A stretch of 11,106 nucleotides of DNA from Methylococcaceae bacterium. Lineage in GTDB: Bacteria > Pseudomonadota > Gammaproteobacteria > Methylococcales > Methylomonadaceae. A program made the translations under genes and the position numbers. Under the pieces are notes generated by a model. It made no database searches. It was not told the DNA's origin and saw nothing but the letters and a program-made list of their open reading frames with translations. This document shows positions 1 to 5,844 of the stretch, piece after piece. The stretch covers positions 1 through 11,106 of the forward strand of contig JAUYMX010000047.1 of the NCBI GenBank assembly GCA_030699345.1, written 5' to 3'. How positions within the stretch are numbered: position 1 is the stretch's first letter; every line of letters begins with the position of its first letter.

Positions 1-108
1 CGATTGGACATGTCCGAGTTTGTGCAAGTGTGCCGTCACTAGCCCTCTTTGGTGCGGCGTTAGATTTTCAAGAGCTTCATCAAATACTTTGAATTCGTCG
101 GCTTTCAT
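1..108 (-). CDS. IS1595-like transposase, N-terminal part only (runs off window)
   Basis: The reading frame is open for 36 codons from ATG at 106-108 to the window edge, preceded by a near-perfect ribosome binding site (AGGAGG on the minus strand, 113-118). The start reads MKADEFKVFDEALENLTPHQ, a short helical segment with an L-T-x-x-Q-R pattern. That resembles the N-terminus of IS1595/ISXO2-type transposases, which precedes their zinc-ribbon and DDE nuclease domains. Those diagnostic domains lie outside the window, so the family call rests on N-terminal resemblance only. Context supports a mobile element: directly upstream is an open frame that is cut off abruptly about 65 bases before this start. 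The enzyme would act on the ends of its own element. It could instead be an unrelated small DNA-binding protein. Confidence 0.5.
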   Translation of the reverse strand, partial: MKADEFKVFDEALENLTPHQRGLVTAHLHKLGHVQS

Positions 109-176
109 TTTGCCTCCTTATCTCATTGATTTCTATTACAAGAGTGTAAACCACTAGCTAACAGTGACATAGCCTA
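109..176 (-). mobile_element. Probable terminal segment of the IS carrying the partial transposase
   Basis: Between the transposase start and the point where the neighbouring open frame stops resembling a protein there are about 65 bases. On the minus strand this stretch opens with GGCTATGTCACTGTTAGCTA. It is the likely left-out end of the insertion sequence, containing one terminal inverted repeat and the transposase ribosome binding site. The outer boundary at about 172-176 is inferred from where the disrupted gene appears to break off. The other end and any target duplication are outside the window, so the boundary cannot be confirmed here. Confidence 0.35.
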
Positions 177-415
177 AATAAAAATACATCAAACAGCCAA
201 TTGAGTTGTATAACATGGGAGTGTGGTGCTTTTGGTTGACGGATGCGCAATGGTGTCGATTGATTGCCTCGCAATCCGCAACGCATACATGCTGACTTAA
301 AACAGTCAATCTCCCATGTATCCTCAGGTTGGGGATAGCCGTGATGACCATTTGCATGCATTACAAACCAATACATTAATGCAACACTTGGCTTGAAGCT
401 AATGCTCGGAGGCAA
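158..415 (-). pseudogene. Fragment of an unrecognised small Cys-containing protein, cut by the IS
   Basis: An open frame begins directly after the stop codon of the upstream DUF1877 gene and in the same frame. It has no ATG until the one encoding the M of LMYW, though a TTG at 413-415 could serve as a start. It reads like genuine protein: an FKPS..LMYWFVMHANGHHG stretch, a PEDTWEI segment, three cysteines in C-x4-C-x2-C-G arrangement, then PKAPHSH and QLNWLFDVFLF. After FLF the frame enters what appears to be the IS end and stops five codons later (TAG, 158-160). I do not recognise the family. The simplest reading is a gene truncated at its 3' end by the insertion and perhaps also missing its native start. 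A readthrough extension of the DUF1877 gene is less likely. The coordinates cover the open part only. Confidence 0.45.
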
Positions 416-439
416 TAGCGACCCATCACCATGAGTTTG

Positions 440-1009
440 TCAGTATATGTATAAAATGACGCCATTGTTTTCCATCTTGGCTTTGGTCAAAAACGTTTTT
501 AGTTCTTCAATGTATGTCCATAATTTATCAGTGTCGTCGTTATTCCATCCTGCGTAACCGCCGTATATCTCATTTTCTTCAAAATCTTCCCCGGTGATGT
601 CAGATGCATATTGGTCTTTTTTCAAGGAATTAAGATAAATTAGAAAATCTTCTACTTCCTTTGGATTTAGCCCCCTTGCTGGGCCATAGCCAACATCTAC
701 GGTGCCGAGCTGAGTGCCGCCATTCAATAATGTTGCTTGTGGCAACGGCCCTTCCCATGATTCCCGGCAAAGAACATAGTGGAGAACGTGCCAGTTTGTC
801 TCCAAGTCCATGCGCATGTCGTCAGGTGGCGGCGTCCATTCCCGCTTTTGCTTGGGCGGTGTTTTTGGCCCGAATATTCGTTTAAAAAAACTTTTTGGAG
901 GCTCGTAGGGTTCGCTACCATTGAGATAAAAGAAAATATCACTAGGATCTTGGTATAGGGATTCTAATTCTGCCAATGGCACTCGGCGCAGTTCAAAAAG
1001 CATACTCAT
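440..1009 (-). CDS. DUF1877 (YfbM-like) family protein
   Basis: This 189-residue protein fits the DUF1877 family (E. coli YfbM type), which is cytoplasmic and of unknown function. Visible family marks are W73-x2-L-H77 (NWHVLHYVL), a GG at 97-98, the GYGPAR segment at 107-112 followed by L-x-P-x-E-V, an IY at 148-149 and a C-terminal helix ending in a hydrophobic strand (GVILYIY). The segment around residues 35-65 is an extra Pro/Lys-rich insert (SFFKRIFGPKTPPKQK). The ATG is preceded by AAGGAT seven to eight bases upstream. It lies 48 bases downstream of the M48/pilin fusion gene on the same strand, so co-transcription is plausible. No signal peptide is visible. Family assignment is fairly safe; function is not known. 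Confidence 0.75.
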   Translation of the reverse strand: MSMLFELRRVPLAELESLYQDPSDIFFYLNGSEPYEPPKSFFKRIFGPKTPPKQKREWTPPPDDMRMDLETNWHVLHYVLCRESWEGPLPQATLLNGGTQLGTVDVGYGPARGLNPKEVEDFLIYLNSLKKDQYASDITGEDFEENEIYGGYAGWNNDDTDKLWTYIEELKTFLTKAKMENNGVILYIY

Positions 1010-1057
1010 TTTATGATCCTTTTAAGCGGTTAGCGTTTGATTAAACTTAGCCACACA

Positions 1058-2269
1058 TTAATCTCGACAATCCACCGGCAAAAGTTTGCTATCCAAATTG
1101 CTGCTGCCGCAACTCCAAACAATTTGTTTGTTATCGTCGATAGATGGCACCAGTTCAATCGTTTTGCCAAGATGCGCGGGTATGTCGATAGTAAGCTTAA
1201 CAATGCCAGTATTGGCATCTAGGCTAATGGGTTGAACGCCTTGCGGGATATATAGCGGCGCATATCCGGCTTGCTCAAGAGTTTGCGGAAGGGATTTATT
1301 GGTTTGGTAATAGGTGGTAACTGCGTTTGCCGCCACACGCGCCTCTGATACCGCTTGGCTTAATTGGCCGCGAACTTGGTATTCTTGATATGCCGGAATC
1401 GCTATGGCGGCCAGTATGCCAATGACTGCAATGGTAACTATCCCCGACCCAGCCCCGCCGCCAACACCCAAGCGCGGGACAAATAGCGCTAACAGCCAAG
1501 CGATAGGGTGTCGACCGGGTTGCTTTGGTTCATTGCCTTTTGCCAAGGTTTGCACGGCGGCGACGCGTTTGGTTAGCCAGGGATAGTCGCTAATCAATTC
1601 GTGCAAGGACATCCAAAATCCGGATGAATCTCGCGCCTGCAATACATAACGATCAATATTGACTGTGCGCCAACGATTGCCGCCGGCGGCTAGCGCTGCA
1701 AGTCCCAGCGTGGCACTGGCCGGATCGTGACAGGCAGCCAAACCATGCCGGTCGCAAGTGTATTCTCTTGATCGGGAATACGCGGCACCAAGCAACGGCA
1801 TAATGGCTGCGGGCGCGACCACCGGTCCCCATAACAAATGGTTGCGTTTGATGTGACCGATTTCATGACCGATATAAAAATTTAAGGCATCAGGATGGGC
1901 TTCAAGCGCATCGACGACATCGGAAAATAACACAATAAAATTCCTGCCGAGAAAGCGGGTTGCCATCGCGTTAAAGGCCCCATCGGCATGTAACAAGTAG
2001 GCTTCGGGTGCTTTTGGTAACTGCAATTTTTGACTGGATTCAGTGATCTGTTTATGCAAATCCGGGAATTGCTCCGGGGTGATTTCAACCGCGGTGCCTT
2101 TTAGGTAAGAGATAAACCCGGCTTGCGCGAACAGGTAAAAGATAAGAAAACTGGCGATATAAACCAATACAATTCCGGATGTCCCGACAATGAGGCCACC
2201 CCAAATCGCTAGTGAGATGAGCAGCAAAATGGTGAACAGTCGTTTTTCATTTTTGTAGATAAGACCCAC
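1058..2269 (-). CDS. M48 zinc metallopeptidase fused to a type IV pilin-like domain
   Basis: The 403-residue protein combines two modules. Residues 11-48 form one or two membrane segments. Residues 65-245 are an M48 (HtpX/Ste24-type) peptidase with the zinc motif HEIGH at 135-139, a likely third ligand E169 in SREYTCDRHG, and a further hydrophobic stretch at 147-163. After a Gly-rich linker (268-275), residues 277-403 look like a PilA-type pilin. They have the hydrophobic helix ending IGILAAIAIPAYQEY, an amphipathic helix (QAVSEARVAANAVTTYY) and a C-terminal cysteine pair (C387, C401) like the pilin disulfide loop. The prepilin peptidase site is not recognisable: the residue aligning with Glu5 is Ser. 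The pilin helix is therefore probably a membrane anchor rather than a processed subunit. Translation starts at GTG with AAGGAG eight bases upstream. Expected location is the inner membrane, in proteolytic quality control; the substrate is unknown. Confidence 0.85.
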   Translation of the reverse strand: MGLIYKNEKRLFTILLLISLAIWGGLIVGTSGIVLVYIASFLIFYLFAQAGFISYLKGTAVEITPEQFPDLHKQITESSQKLQLPKAPEAYLLHADGAFNAMATRFLGRNFIVLFSDVVDALEAHPDALNFYIGHEIGHIKRNHLLWGPVVAPAAIMPLLGAAYSRSREYTCDRHGLAACHDPASATLGLAALAAGGNRWRTVNIDRYVLQARDSSGFWMSLHELISDYPWLTKRVAAVQTLAKGNEPKQPGRHPIAWLLALFVPRLGVGGGAGSGIVTIAVIGILAAIAIPAYQEYQVRGQLSQAVSEARVAANAVTTYYQTNKSLPQTLEQAGYAPLYIPQGVQPISLDANTGIVKLTIDIPAHLGKTIELVPSIDDNKQIVWSCGSSNLDSKLLPVDCRD

Positions 2270-2348
2270 AGCTATTTCTCCTTAATAGATACATATTAAT
2301 TTCCAGCATATTATTCGCGTTAGGTCTTGTCTGTCAAAGGATTAGGTC

Positions 2349-2379
2349 ATTGTGGGCTGAGATTAAGGCAACCCACAAT
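2349..2379. other. Small hairpin between lipoprotein and M48 genes
   Basis: Perfect 8-bp inverted repeat (ATTGTGGG at 2349-2356, CCCACAAT at 2372-2379) with a 15-nt loop, lying 20 bases after the lipoprotein stop codon. There is no T-run after it on the minus strand, so it is a weak candidate for a terminator. It could be an attenuating or RNA-stabilising hairpin between the two genes. Confidence 0.3.
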
Positions 2380-2398
2380 TACCCGGTAGTGCTAACGA

Positions 2399-4261
2399 TT
2401 ATGGACTGGGCGGAGTCGCGGTATTGTCAGATGCTGGCGGCGCACTTTTGGGCGGTGGAGGCGGAGCAGGTTCTGGGGCCGGTGCCGGTGGAGGGGACGG
2501 CGGCGCTGGCTCAGGAGCGCTTGAACTGGAACTACTCGAACTTGATCCAGAACTATAGCTGGGGCTGCTATCCATACTGGAACTGCCTACACTGGAACCC
2601 GAGCTATAGCTTGAGCTGGAATCAGAATTTGAGCTACTCGAACTTGATCCAGAACTGTAGCTGGGACTGCTATCCATGCTGGAACTACCGACACTGGAAC
2701 CCGAGTTGTAGCTTGGGCTGGAATCAGGTATTGATACTGAGCTACTTGTGCCGGTGCTGCCTGACTCGATGTCGCTACTTGGCATTGTTATGGAGCCGCT
2801 AGAGCCTATTCCTAAGCCCGTACCGGTTGAACTACTTGGCACTGAATTTGAACCGTTGTCATAGCTTGTTCCTGAAGTGGTAGGTGTAATGCCTTGGTCG
2901 ATAGCGTTGGTCTCAGTACTTAGATTTGGCGGTGTGCCAAGATTTGGTTCCGCTGGTGTTGGCACGTTCAAACCCGAATTCGAATCCAAGCTAGGCACGG
3001 TTGTTGGTTCGTTAATAGGGCCTGAGATTGGCGTTATACCGGTGTCAACGCTTGTTCCAATGGGCGGGATGACAATTCCTGTATTACTATCAATAATTGG
3101 TTTGGGAGGTAAGCCTGCACTGCTGCCTGTAGTTGGGTTGTTGGAAGTGGTGTCGCCATTTGTTGGCGAAATTACCTGAACGGGAGAGGAATCAAGCACT
3201 GGATTGACCTCGAAGCTGTTGCTAGGCAATGTGGCAGGCGTAGTCGGCATGCCAGAGGTCTCAACAGGCGGGGTGGATATTCCTGTATTGCTATTAATAC
3301 CTTGATTAGCAGGTGTGCTCCCAGCAGCTGGCGGTTCTGTAACGGGTGGCGTGACTATCGGTCCGTTACTAGGCGCAGTGATCGGCTTGACAGCTGCTTC
3401 TGTAGCGGTGTTAGTCAATGTAGTTGGAGCGGGCCTTAGGTCCGGCTTTGAGCCATGTCTTGGCCTCCCACTTGGGCCTAGTAATGGCGGATTACTACTT
3501 GGATCATTATCTACCCAATGACGTCTAGGATGATTCTCCGGGTAATGATCTTGATGCTTTTCATCATGAGGTTTATGTTGATGGCTGTCACGGCGCACGT
3601 CATGTTCATTCCGATGACGACGCCACCAGCCCCAGTTGTTGTAATACGGATCGCTGTAGACTGGGTTATTGCTATACGTAATCGTGTTGTAAATCCGGGG
3701 CCTAGGATTATTGTAGATATTGTAATAATTGCTGCTGTAAGCAAAATATCTGGTGGGGGCTTCGGTAATTGCAGACTGTTGCAGGTCGCGCATTTTAAGC
3801 ATCAGCTCATCAAGCATTTGCTCAGCGACTAATTCCATCACTTCTTCCCAATTCTCATTGGCTGCAAAACGTCGCTTAACCTGGCTGTAGACCAAATACT
3901 CGTCGTCATCATAAAGCTTGCCCTGTGCGAGCAACACATTGTCTTGATAAGACAAAATCTTCAGTTGTAACCTAAGCGAATGAATCGCATCGTCGGTTTG
4001 CAGTCTATTTTCGTCGGCCAACTGTAATTGAATAGCATTTTCCAGCAACAGCAAGGCGTAGTTATTCTGGATTGGCTGGGATACGACCGCGGTTGACGGG
4101 GTATGTTCGATGCTGATTTTGGCTAAATCACGCTGACGAAAATCGACCATTTTACTGGCACCGCGGCTGGGCGAGGCGCTACAGCCGATAATTAGCAGAA
4201 GCGTCAGAGCTAATAATAACGGCAGTCGGTACTGAAAAAGCGTTTGGATAAGGTGATGCAT
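2399..4261 (-). CDS. Serine/proline-rich lipoprotein of unknown function
   Basis: The protein has 620 residues and starts at ATG with AGGAG seven bases upstream. Residues 12-26 are a hydrophobic signal ending in a lipobox (LIIGC, Cys27), so it is probably a lipidated envelope protein. Residues 38-165 form the only globular-looking part, with predicted helices rich in Leu and Gln and a YDDDEYLVYSQVKRR segment. I do not recognise its family. Residues 170-215 are Tyr/Asn-rich, 216-250 are His/Arg/Asp-rich, and 255-500 are Pro/Thr/Ser/Asn-rich and probably disordered, with recurring NTGI-x-x-PP units. Residues 510-577 are almost pure Ser/Gly/Tyr, encoded by two 102-bp repeats. The last 40 residues are Pro/Ala-rich. 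The architecture suggests a lipid-anchored stalk spanning periplasm or wall, or a surface-exposed fibre. It probably heads the minus-strand gene group that includes the M48/pilin fusion. Function is unknown. Confidence 0.75.
   Translation of the reverse strand: MHHLIQTLFQYRLPLLLALTLLLIIGCSASPSRGASKMVDFRQRDLAKISIEHTPSTAVVSQPIQNNYALLLLENAIQLQLADENRLQTDDAIHSLRLQLKILSYQDNVLLAQGKLYDDDEYLVYSQVKRRFAANENWEEVMELVAEQMLDELMLKMRDLQQSAITEAPTRYFAYSSNYYNIYNNPRPRIYNTITYSNNPVYSDPYYNNWGWWRRHRNEHDVRRDSHQHKPHDEKHQDHYPENHPRRHWVDNDPSSNPPLLGPSGRPRHGSKPDLRPAPTTLTNTATEAAVKPITAPSNGPIVTPPVTEPPAAGSTPANQGINSNTGISTPPVETSGMPTTPATLPSNSFEVNPVLDSSPVQVISPTNGDTTSNNPTTGSSAGLPPKPIIDSNTGIVIPPIGTSVDTGITPISGPINEPTTVPSLDSNSGLNVPTPAEPNLGTPPNLSTETNAIDQGITPTTSGTSYDNGSNSVPSSSTGTGLGIGSSGSITMPSSDIESGSTGTSSSVSIPDSSPSYNSGSSVGSSSMDSSPSYSSGSSSSSSNSDSSSSYSSGSSVGSSSMDSSPSYSSGSSSSSSSSSAPEPAPPSPPPAPAPEPAPPPPPKSAPPASDNTATPPSP
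2532..2735 (-). repeat. Two tandem 102-bp repeats inside the lipoprotein gene
   Basis: The segment starting CTACTCGAACTTGATCCAGA at 2532 recurs at 2634 in the same orientation, a period of 102 bp or 34 codons, with scattered substitutions between the copies. It encodes the Ser-rich block SSMDSSPSYSSGSS and its neighbours twice. Because the period is a multiple of three, gain or loss of a copy keeps the frame, so the locus could vary in length between strains. Confidence 0.8.
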
Positions 4262-4711
4262 TTTTTCACTCCTACTAACAATGGCTACGTATGAAGCAAT
4301 GCTTTAGATAATTGGCATGACCTTATTTATCCCCTACCCAGAGAAGCGAAGATTCTCGTCAATTAGCGTTAAGCCCTAGCGTGAAAGCTGAGCGTAAAGC
4401 AAACGACTGAACATAATCTGAATGGTTAATTCTTCCTGATTGAACCGCTCGAAACTTGCCGTCTGGCGTTCATCAGCTGCGCCATGTATACCGTCCTCTC
4501 GTACACTTTCTTTGCCCGCATTCCCAGTGACGCTCATGGAGCGACGCGCTCTTATGCCCGACTTTGGTAAATTAAACTGTGTTATTTAACGCAATAAAAA
4601 GGACATATCACGCGCTATTTGAAGATTCAGAAGGAACCCCTCAAAAAACCAATGCCAACCAATTGATATAAACCATTGTAATTATTGAATATATTTTTCA
4701 ATGACGAACCG
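4262..4711. other. Long intergenic region, no gene recognised
   Basis: About 450 bases between the start of the lipoprotein gene and the sigma-54 promoter show no convincing coding frame on either strand. The region must hold the lipoprotein promoter (minus strand) and any enhancer sites for the sigma-54 promoter. The clearest structure is a run of alternating 5-mers at 4531-4551 (CGCTC-ATG-GAGCG-ACG-CGCTC), which forms two overlapping dyads. I see no other structured element that I can support. Confidence 0.6.
4531..4551. promoter_or_regulatory. Overlapping dyads, candidate enhancer (UAS) site
   Basis: CGCTC (4531-4535), GAGCG (4539-4543) and CGCTC (4547-4551) are separated by 3 nt each, giving two perfect dyads that share the middle arm. 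The site lies about 165-180 bp upstream of the -24 element of the sigma-54 promoter, within the distance at which enhancer-binding proteins usually bind. Assignment as a binding site is inference from position and symmetry only. Confidence 0.25.
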
Positions 4712-4728
4712 TTGGCACAAGTCGTGCT
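4712..4728 (+). promoter_or_regulatory. Sigma-54 (RpoN) promoter for the PEP-CTERM gene
   Basis: The sequence TTGGCACAAGTCGTGCT matches the -24/-12 consensus TTGGCAC-N5-TTGCT closely. The invariant GG at 4714-4715 and GC at 4726-4727 are exactly 10 nt apart. Transcription would begin near 4738, giving a leader of about 240 nt before the PEP-CTERM start codon. Sigma-54 promoters need an ATP-dependent enhancer-binding activator. For PEP-CTERM genes in other Proteobacteria, the PrsK/PrsR two-component system together with RpoN has been described in that role. No PrsR is seen in this window; the sigma-54 activator at 9804-10898 lacks a receiver domain. Confidence 0.75.
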
Positions 4729-4803
4729 TTATTACTAAGCAGACAATTTGGGAATGCATTCAATATTCCCTTACCTCAGGAAAGAGCTAGCTGTCAGGGA
4801 ATG

Positions 4804-4823
4804 TTAAGAGCTTAAGCTCTTAA
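4804..4823. repeat. Perfect 20-nt palindrome in the leader
   Basis: TTAAGAGCTTAAGCTCTTAA is self-complementary over all 20 bases. In RNA it can fold as an 8-bp stem with a TTAA loop. In DNA it could be a dimeric protein site about 65 nt downstream of the predicted transcription start. It directly abuts the 5' side of the riboswitch-like fold, so it might also be an arm of that structure. Confidence 0.55.
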
Positions 4824-4892
4824 GCCACCCCCGTCGCGAGGCGGGCTCGGAAAGCCACGGATCTTGATCCTAACAAGATAGCCGGGTTGTCC
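4824..4892 (+). ncRNA. GEMM-I (c-di-GMP-I)-like riboswitch aptamer, divergent
   Basis: Two hairpins are arranged as in GEMM-I RNA. The first is 4830-4845, a 6-bp stem (one G-U pair) closed by the GNRA tetraloop GCGA. The second is ATCTTG (4861-4866) pairing with CAAGAT (4874-4879). Between them is GGAAAGCCACGG, close to the family's ACGCAAAGCCACGG; after them is AGCCGGGTTGTCC, close to AGCCGGGTTGCC. The 5' strand has GCCACCCCCGTC where GEMM-I has GGCAAACCCGTC. The junction reads CTCGGAAAGCC, so the conserved A that stacks between the two guanines of c-di-GMP in the Vc2 structure is not obvious. A known family with altered ligand preference is possible. It lies in the leader of a PEP-CTERM gene, a sensible place for cyclic dinucleotide control. 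The alignment was done by eye. Confidence 0.5.
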
Positions 4893-4913
4893 TCTCAATA
4901 TTGGGGGGCTATG

Positions 4914-4942
4914 AGCGCATTCCTCAAACACAAGAATGCGCT
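4914..4942 (+). promoter_or_regulatory. Hairpin between aptamer and start codon, possible expression platform
   Basis: AGCGCATTC (4914-4922) and GAATGCGCT (4934-4942) form a perfect 9-bp stem with an 11-nt loop. It ends 33 nt before the ATG and some 20 nt before the AGGAA ribosome binding site at 4963-4967. Only a weak T-run (TTAATC) follows, so it is not a textbook terminator. It may serve as the switching helix of the upstream aptamer or as a stability element. Confidence 0.45.
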
Positions 4943-4975
4943 TAATCAACATAACAACAACTAGGAACTAAAACG

Positions 4976-5737
4976 ATGACTCAATTTAGAAAATTGGCTA
5001 TTGCAGGCGCGGTAACTGCCTTAATGATGAGTGCAACTGCTGCAGAAGCACATGTGTCTTATAACACAGGCGCTTCAACTGCTAATAACAACGCAGTAGG
5101 TCCATGGACTGGTGGCGCACCAAGTTATGACGGAAAATTGCCAGTAACTTGGGTAGCAAATGTCCATAACGATATTAATCCTAATGCGACTTACGAGGTT
5201 TCTAAAGCCAACGCTATAGAAGAAGGCGCCGCCAGCAGCTATGCGGTTGAAACAGTAGCAAACAGATGGAACCCTACTCGCAGCTGGGGTAATGCACTTG
5301 ATTTTGGTTTGATCGACTTGCATACAACTGGCAACCTGTTAATTCAAGTGGCAGCTGATGCATCTCAGAGTTCTACTTTTACTCCTGGCTTTACTCTATT
5401 CAGTGGTTGGGCGGATACTGCCACAGGTAACAAGCATGGCTCGTGGAACCAAAATCCCAATGCACCAACAACATTAGGAGCGACTGGCCTGACTTATTTA
5501 GGGCATGCATCAACTACGATCGCTGGCGGTGTAGCTTCCTATTTATTTACCGGTTTGGCTGCTGGACATTACAGCTTATGGATTGGTGGCAATGGCCCTA
5601 CCGGTTCACCAGTAGGTTCTCAAAGCTATGTTGCTAATATCACTGCTTCACCCGTGCCAGTACCTGGCGCAGCTTGGTTATTCGGCAGTGCGTTAGCAGG
5701 TTTTGTTGGCCTGCGTCGTCGCAAAATGGCTGCATAA
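4976..5737 (+). CDS. Secreted PEP-CTERM (VPxPA-type) sorting-domain protein
   Basis: The 253-residue protein starts at ATG with AGGAA eight bases upstream. Residues 1-25 are a Sec signal peptide with a likely AEA cut before His26. The mature part (26-226) is Ala/Gly/Asn/Thr-rich with alternating beta-like strands and contains no cysteine. I see no catalytic motif. The C-terminus (227-253) is a sorting signal: VPVPGAAWLFGSALAGFVGL, then RRRK. This matches the VPxPA-CTERM variant of PEP-CTERM, recognised by an exosortase at the inner membrane and removed during export. Family proteins are typically surface or matrix components made alongside exopolysaccharide. No exosortase is in the window, so it must be encoded elsewhere. 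A sigma-54 promoter and a riboswitch-like leader precede it, and a strong terminator follows, so it is most likely a single-gene transcript. Confidence 0.88.
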   Translation: MTQFRKLAIAGAVTALMMSATAAEAHVSYNTGASTANNNAVGPWTGGAPSYDGKLPVTWVANVHNDINPNATYEVSKANAIEEGAASSYAVETVANRWNPTRSWGNALDFGLIDLHTTGNLLIQVAADASQSSTFTPGFTLFSGWADTATGNKHGSWNQNPNAPTTLGATGLTYLGHASTTIAGGVASYLFTGLAAGHYSLWIGGNGPTGSPVGSQSYVANITASPVPVPGAAWLFGSALAGFVGLRRRKMAA

Positions 5738-5756
5738 CAACAAACAAGTTAGTCTT

Positions 5757-5797
5757 AAAAAACCCGGCGCGTCACGAACTGATGCGCCGGGTTTTTT
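5757..5797. terminator. Strong bidirectional intrinsic terminator
   Basis: A GC-rich 8-bp stem (CCCGGCGC with GCGCCGGG) is extended by A-run/T-run pairing to 14 bp around a 13-nt loop, with T-runs on the 3' side of both strands. It ends the PEP-CTERM transcript and can also end the asparaginase-family transcript coming from the right. Confidence 0.92.
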
Positions 5798-5844
5798 ATT
5801 GCGTTGAAAATTGAGTAGCAAGCCAAGGTAGTTACGGATTCCCC

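Noticed and set aside
1429..1500. Pilin-like module as a separate pilin gene after the M48 peptidase
   Set aside because: The frame is continuous through the Gly-rich linker with no stop, no start with ribosome binding site and no prepilin peptidase motif.
2350..2802. Plus-strand open frame with repeated Trp/Asn/Tyr/Cys units
   Set aside because: It is the mirror of the Ser-rich repeats of the lipoprotein gene; its repeats follow the minus-strand 102-bp period and it has no ribosome binding site.
4493..4504. 12-nt match (minus strand GTACGAGAGGAC) to the sarcin-ricin loop of 23S rRNA
   Set aside because: The flanks do not continue as 23S rRNA and no other rRNA sequence is present, so it is most likely chance.
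5812..5834. Bases resembling a MITE end (GAGTAG ... GTAGTTACGG) near the asparaginase 3' end
   Set aside because: Only a few scattered bases match, with no second end, palindromic body or 8-bp duplication.
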